This document shows positions 6,421-7,008 of a DNA stretch of 7,008 bases, piece by piece (the stretch's first letter is position 1; the number at the start of each line of letters is the position of its first letter). The notes beneath the pieces were generated by a model, which saw nothing but the letters and a program-made list of their open reading frames with translations, searched no databases and was not told where the DNA came from. Source of the stretch: Desulfuromonadales bacterium (GTDB lineage Bacteria; Desulfobacterota; Desulfuromonadia; Desulfuromonadales; UBA2294); assembly GCA_030591795.1 (NCBI GenBank), contig JAUVAJ010000095.1, forward strand, positions 1 through 7,008, given 5' to 3'. A program made the translations under genes and the position numbers.

Positions 6421-7008
6421 ACATAAAATTCTGGTAGTTGATGATGAACATTTGATTCGCTGGTCGCTCGAGCAAAACCTGAAAAAGCAGGGGTACGACG
6501 TTACTCAGGCGGCGTCTGGCGAAGATGCCTTAACGCTGGTCAGCGAAGATTCGCCGGACATTGTCTTGCTGGATATTCAGCTGCCCGGCATTAACGGGCT
6601 CGACGTGCTGGAGAAAATCAAGGAGATCGATGACAACATCATCGTCATCATGGTGACGGCGCTCGGTGTCGTTGAGACGGCGGTCAAGGCGATGCGTAGC
6701 GGTGCTCATGACTATATCAACAAGCCGTTTAACCTCGATGAGTTGGCGATCGTCATCAAAAAGGCGCTGGAGACCGGCGAGTTGCAAAAAGAGGTGGCGC
6801 ACCTGCGCTCCGAGCAGTCCAAGAAGTTTGGTCTGTCGAATATTATCGGTGACAGTCGGCACATGGCGAGCGTCCTGGGGATGGTCGACAAGGTGGCTAA
6901 AAGCGATGCGGGTACTATCCTGATCCAAGGTGAAAGCGGTACCGGTAAGGAGTTGATTGCCAAGGCGATTCATTACGAAAGTGCCCGGGCCGAAAAGCCG
7001 TTTATGGC
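6413..7008 (+). CDS. NtrC-family sigma-54-dependent response regulator (3' end outside window)
   Basis: The reading frame starts at GTG 6413 and stays open to the window end, giving 198 complete codons. Residues 1-120 are a receiver domain: acidic pocket Asp10-Asp11, phospho-acceptor Asp54 (VLLDIQLPG), Thr82 (MVTALG) and Lys104 (NKPF). After a linker helix (about 120-138) the sigma-54 AAA+ domain begins (IIGDSRHM, 144-151) and reaches Walker A GESGTGK (173-179) before the sequence ends. GAFTGA, Walker B and the expected C-terminal helix-turn-helix would lie beyond the window. It should be an enhancer-binding activator in the cytosol that drives sigma-54 RNA polymerase when phosphorylated. It overlaps the kinase gene by 8 bp, which makes that kinase its likely partner. 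The target genes cannot be read from this window. Confidence 0.93.
   Translation, partial: MRKHKILVVDDEHLIRWSLEQNLKKQGYDVTQAASGEDALTLVSEDSPDIVLLDIQLPGINGLDVLEKIKEIDDNIIVIMVTALGVVETAVKAMRSGAHDYINKPFNLDELAIVIKKALETGELQKEVAHLRSEQSKKFGLSNIIGDSRHMASVLGMVDKVAKSDAGTILIQGESGTGKELIAKAIHYESARAEKPFM

Overview
All genes in this 7.0 kb window are read on the + strand. It looks like a chromosomal segment from a Desulfuromonadales / Geobacter-type bacterium. This is inferred from three things: a B12-dependent methionine synthase without its reactivation domain, a small conserved protein of a type I associate with Geobacter relatives, and a membrane sensor kinase with a periplasmic CxxCH (haem c) motif paired with an NtrC-type regulator. 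Base composition is moderately GC-rich and uniform. I see no insertion sequences, phage genes, tRNA/rRNA genes or CRISPR arrays.

Layout. Positions 1-1816 hold the 3' part of metH: the end of the homocysteine domain, the folate domain, the cobalamin cap and the cobalamin domain. A short AT-rich gap follows, then a 172-residue protein (1890-2408) with a compact conserved N-terminal part and a long acidic Pro/Ala/Glu tail. Next comes a terminator-like hairpin (2437-2476) and a REP-like palindrome (2480-2511). After these lies a run of five genes: transketolase N-terminal half (2534-3355), transketolase C-terminal half (3435-4376), a type II secretion/type IV pilus-like pseudopilin (4373-4924), a membrane histidine kinase (4921-6420) and a sigma-54 activator response regulator cut by the window end (6413 onward).

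How the genes work together. The transketolase halves should form one TPP enzyme of the non-oxidative pentose phosphate pathway. The last four genes are tightly packed: three successive start/stop overlaps (4, 4 and 8 bp) join transketolase-C, pseudopilin, kinase and regulator, so they are probably co-transcribed and translationally coupled. The kinase and regulator form a complete two-component pair. The kinase has every catalytic box and a probable haem-c-binding periplasmic sensor, which suggests a redox or gas/ligand input. The regulator's targets are not visible, and I found no convincing sigma-54 promoter in the intergenic gaps of this window.

Most of the window is recognisable housekeeping and signalling sequence. 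The points of real interest are the haem-c motif in the kinase, the odd metabolic/pilin/signalling gene cluster, the acidic-tailed protein of unknown function, and the REP-like element in front of the transketolase genes.
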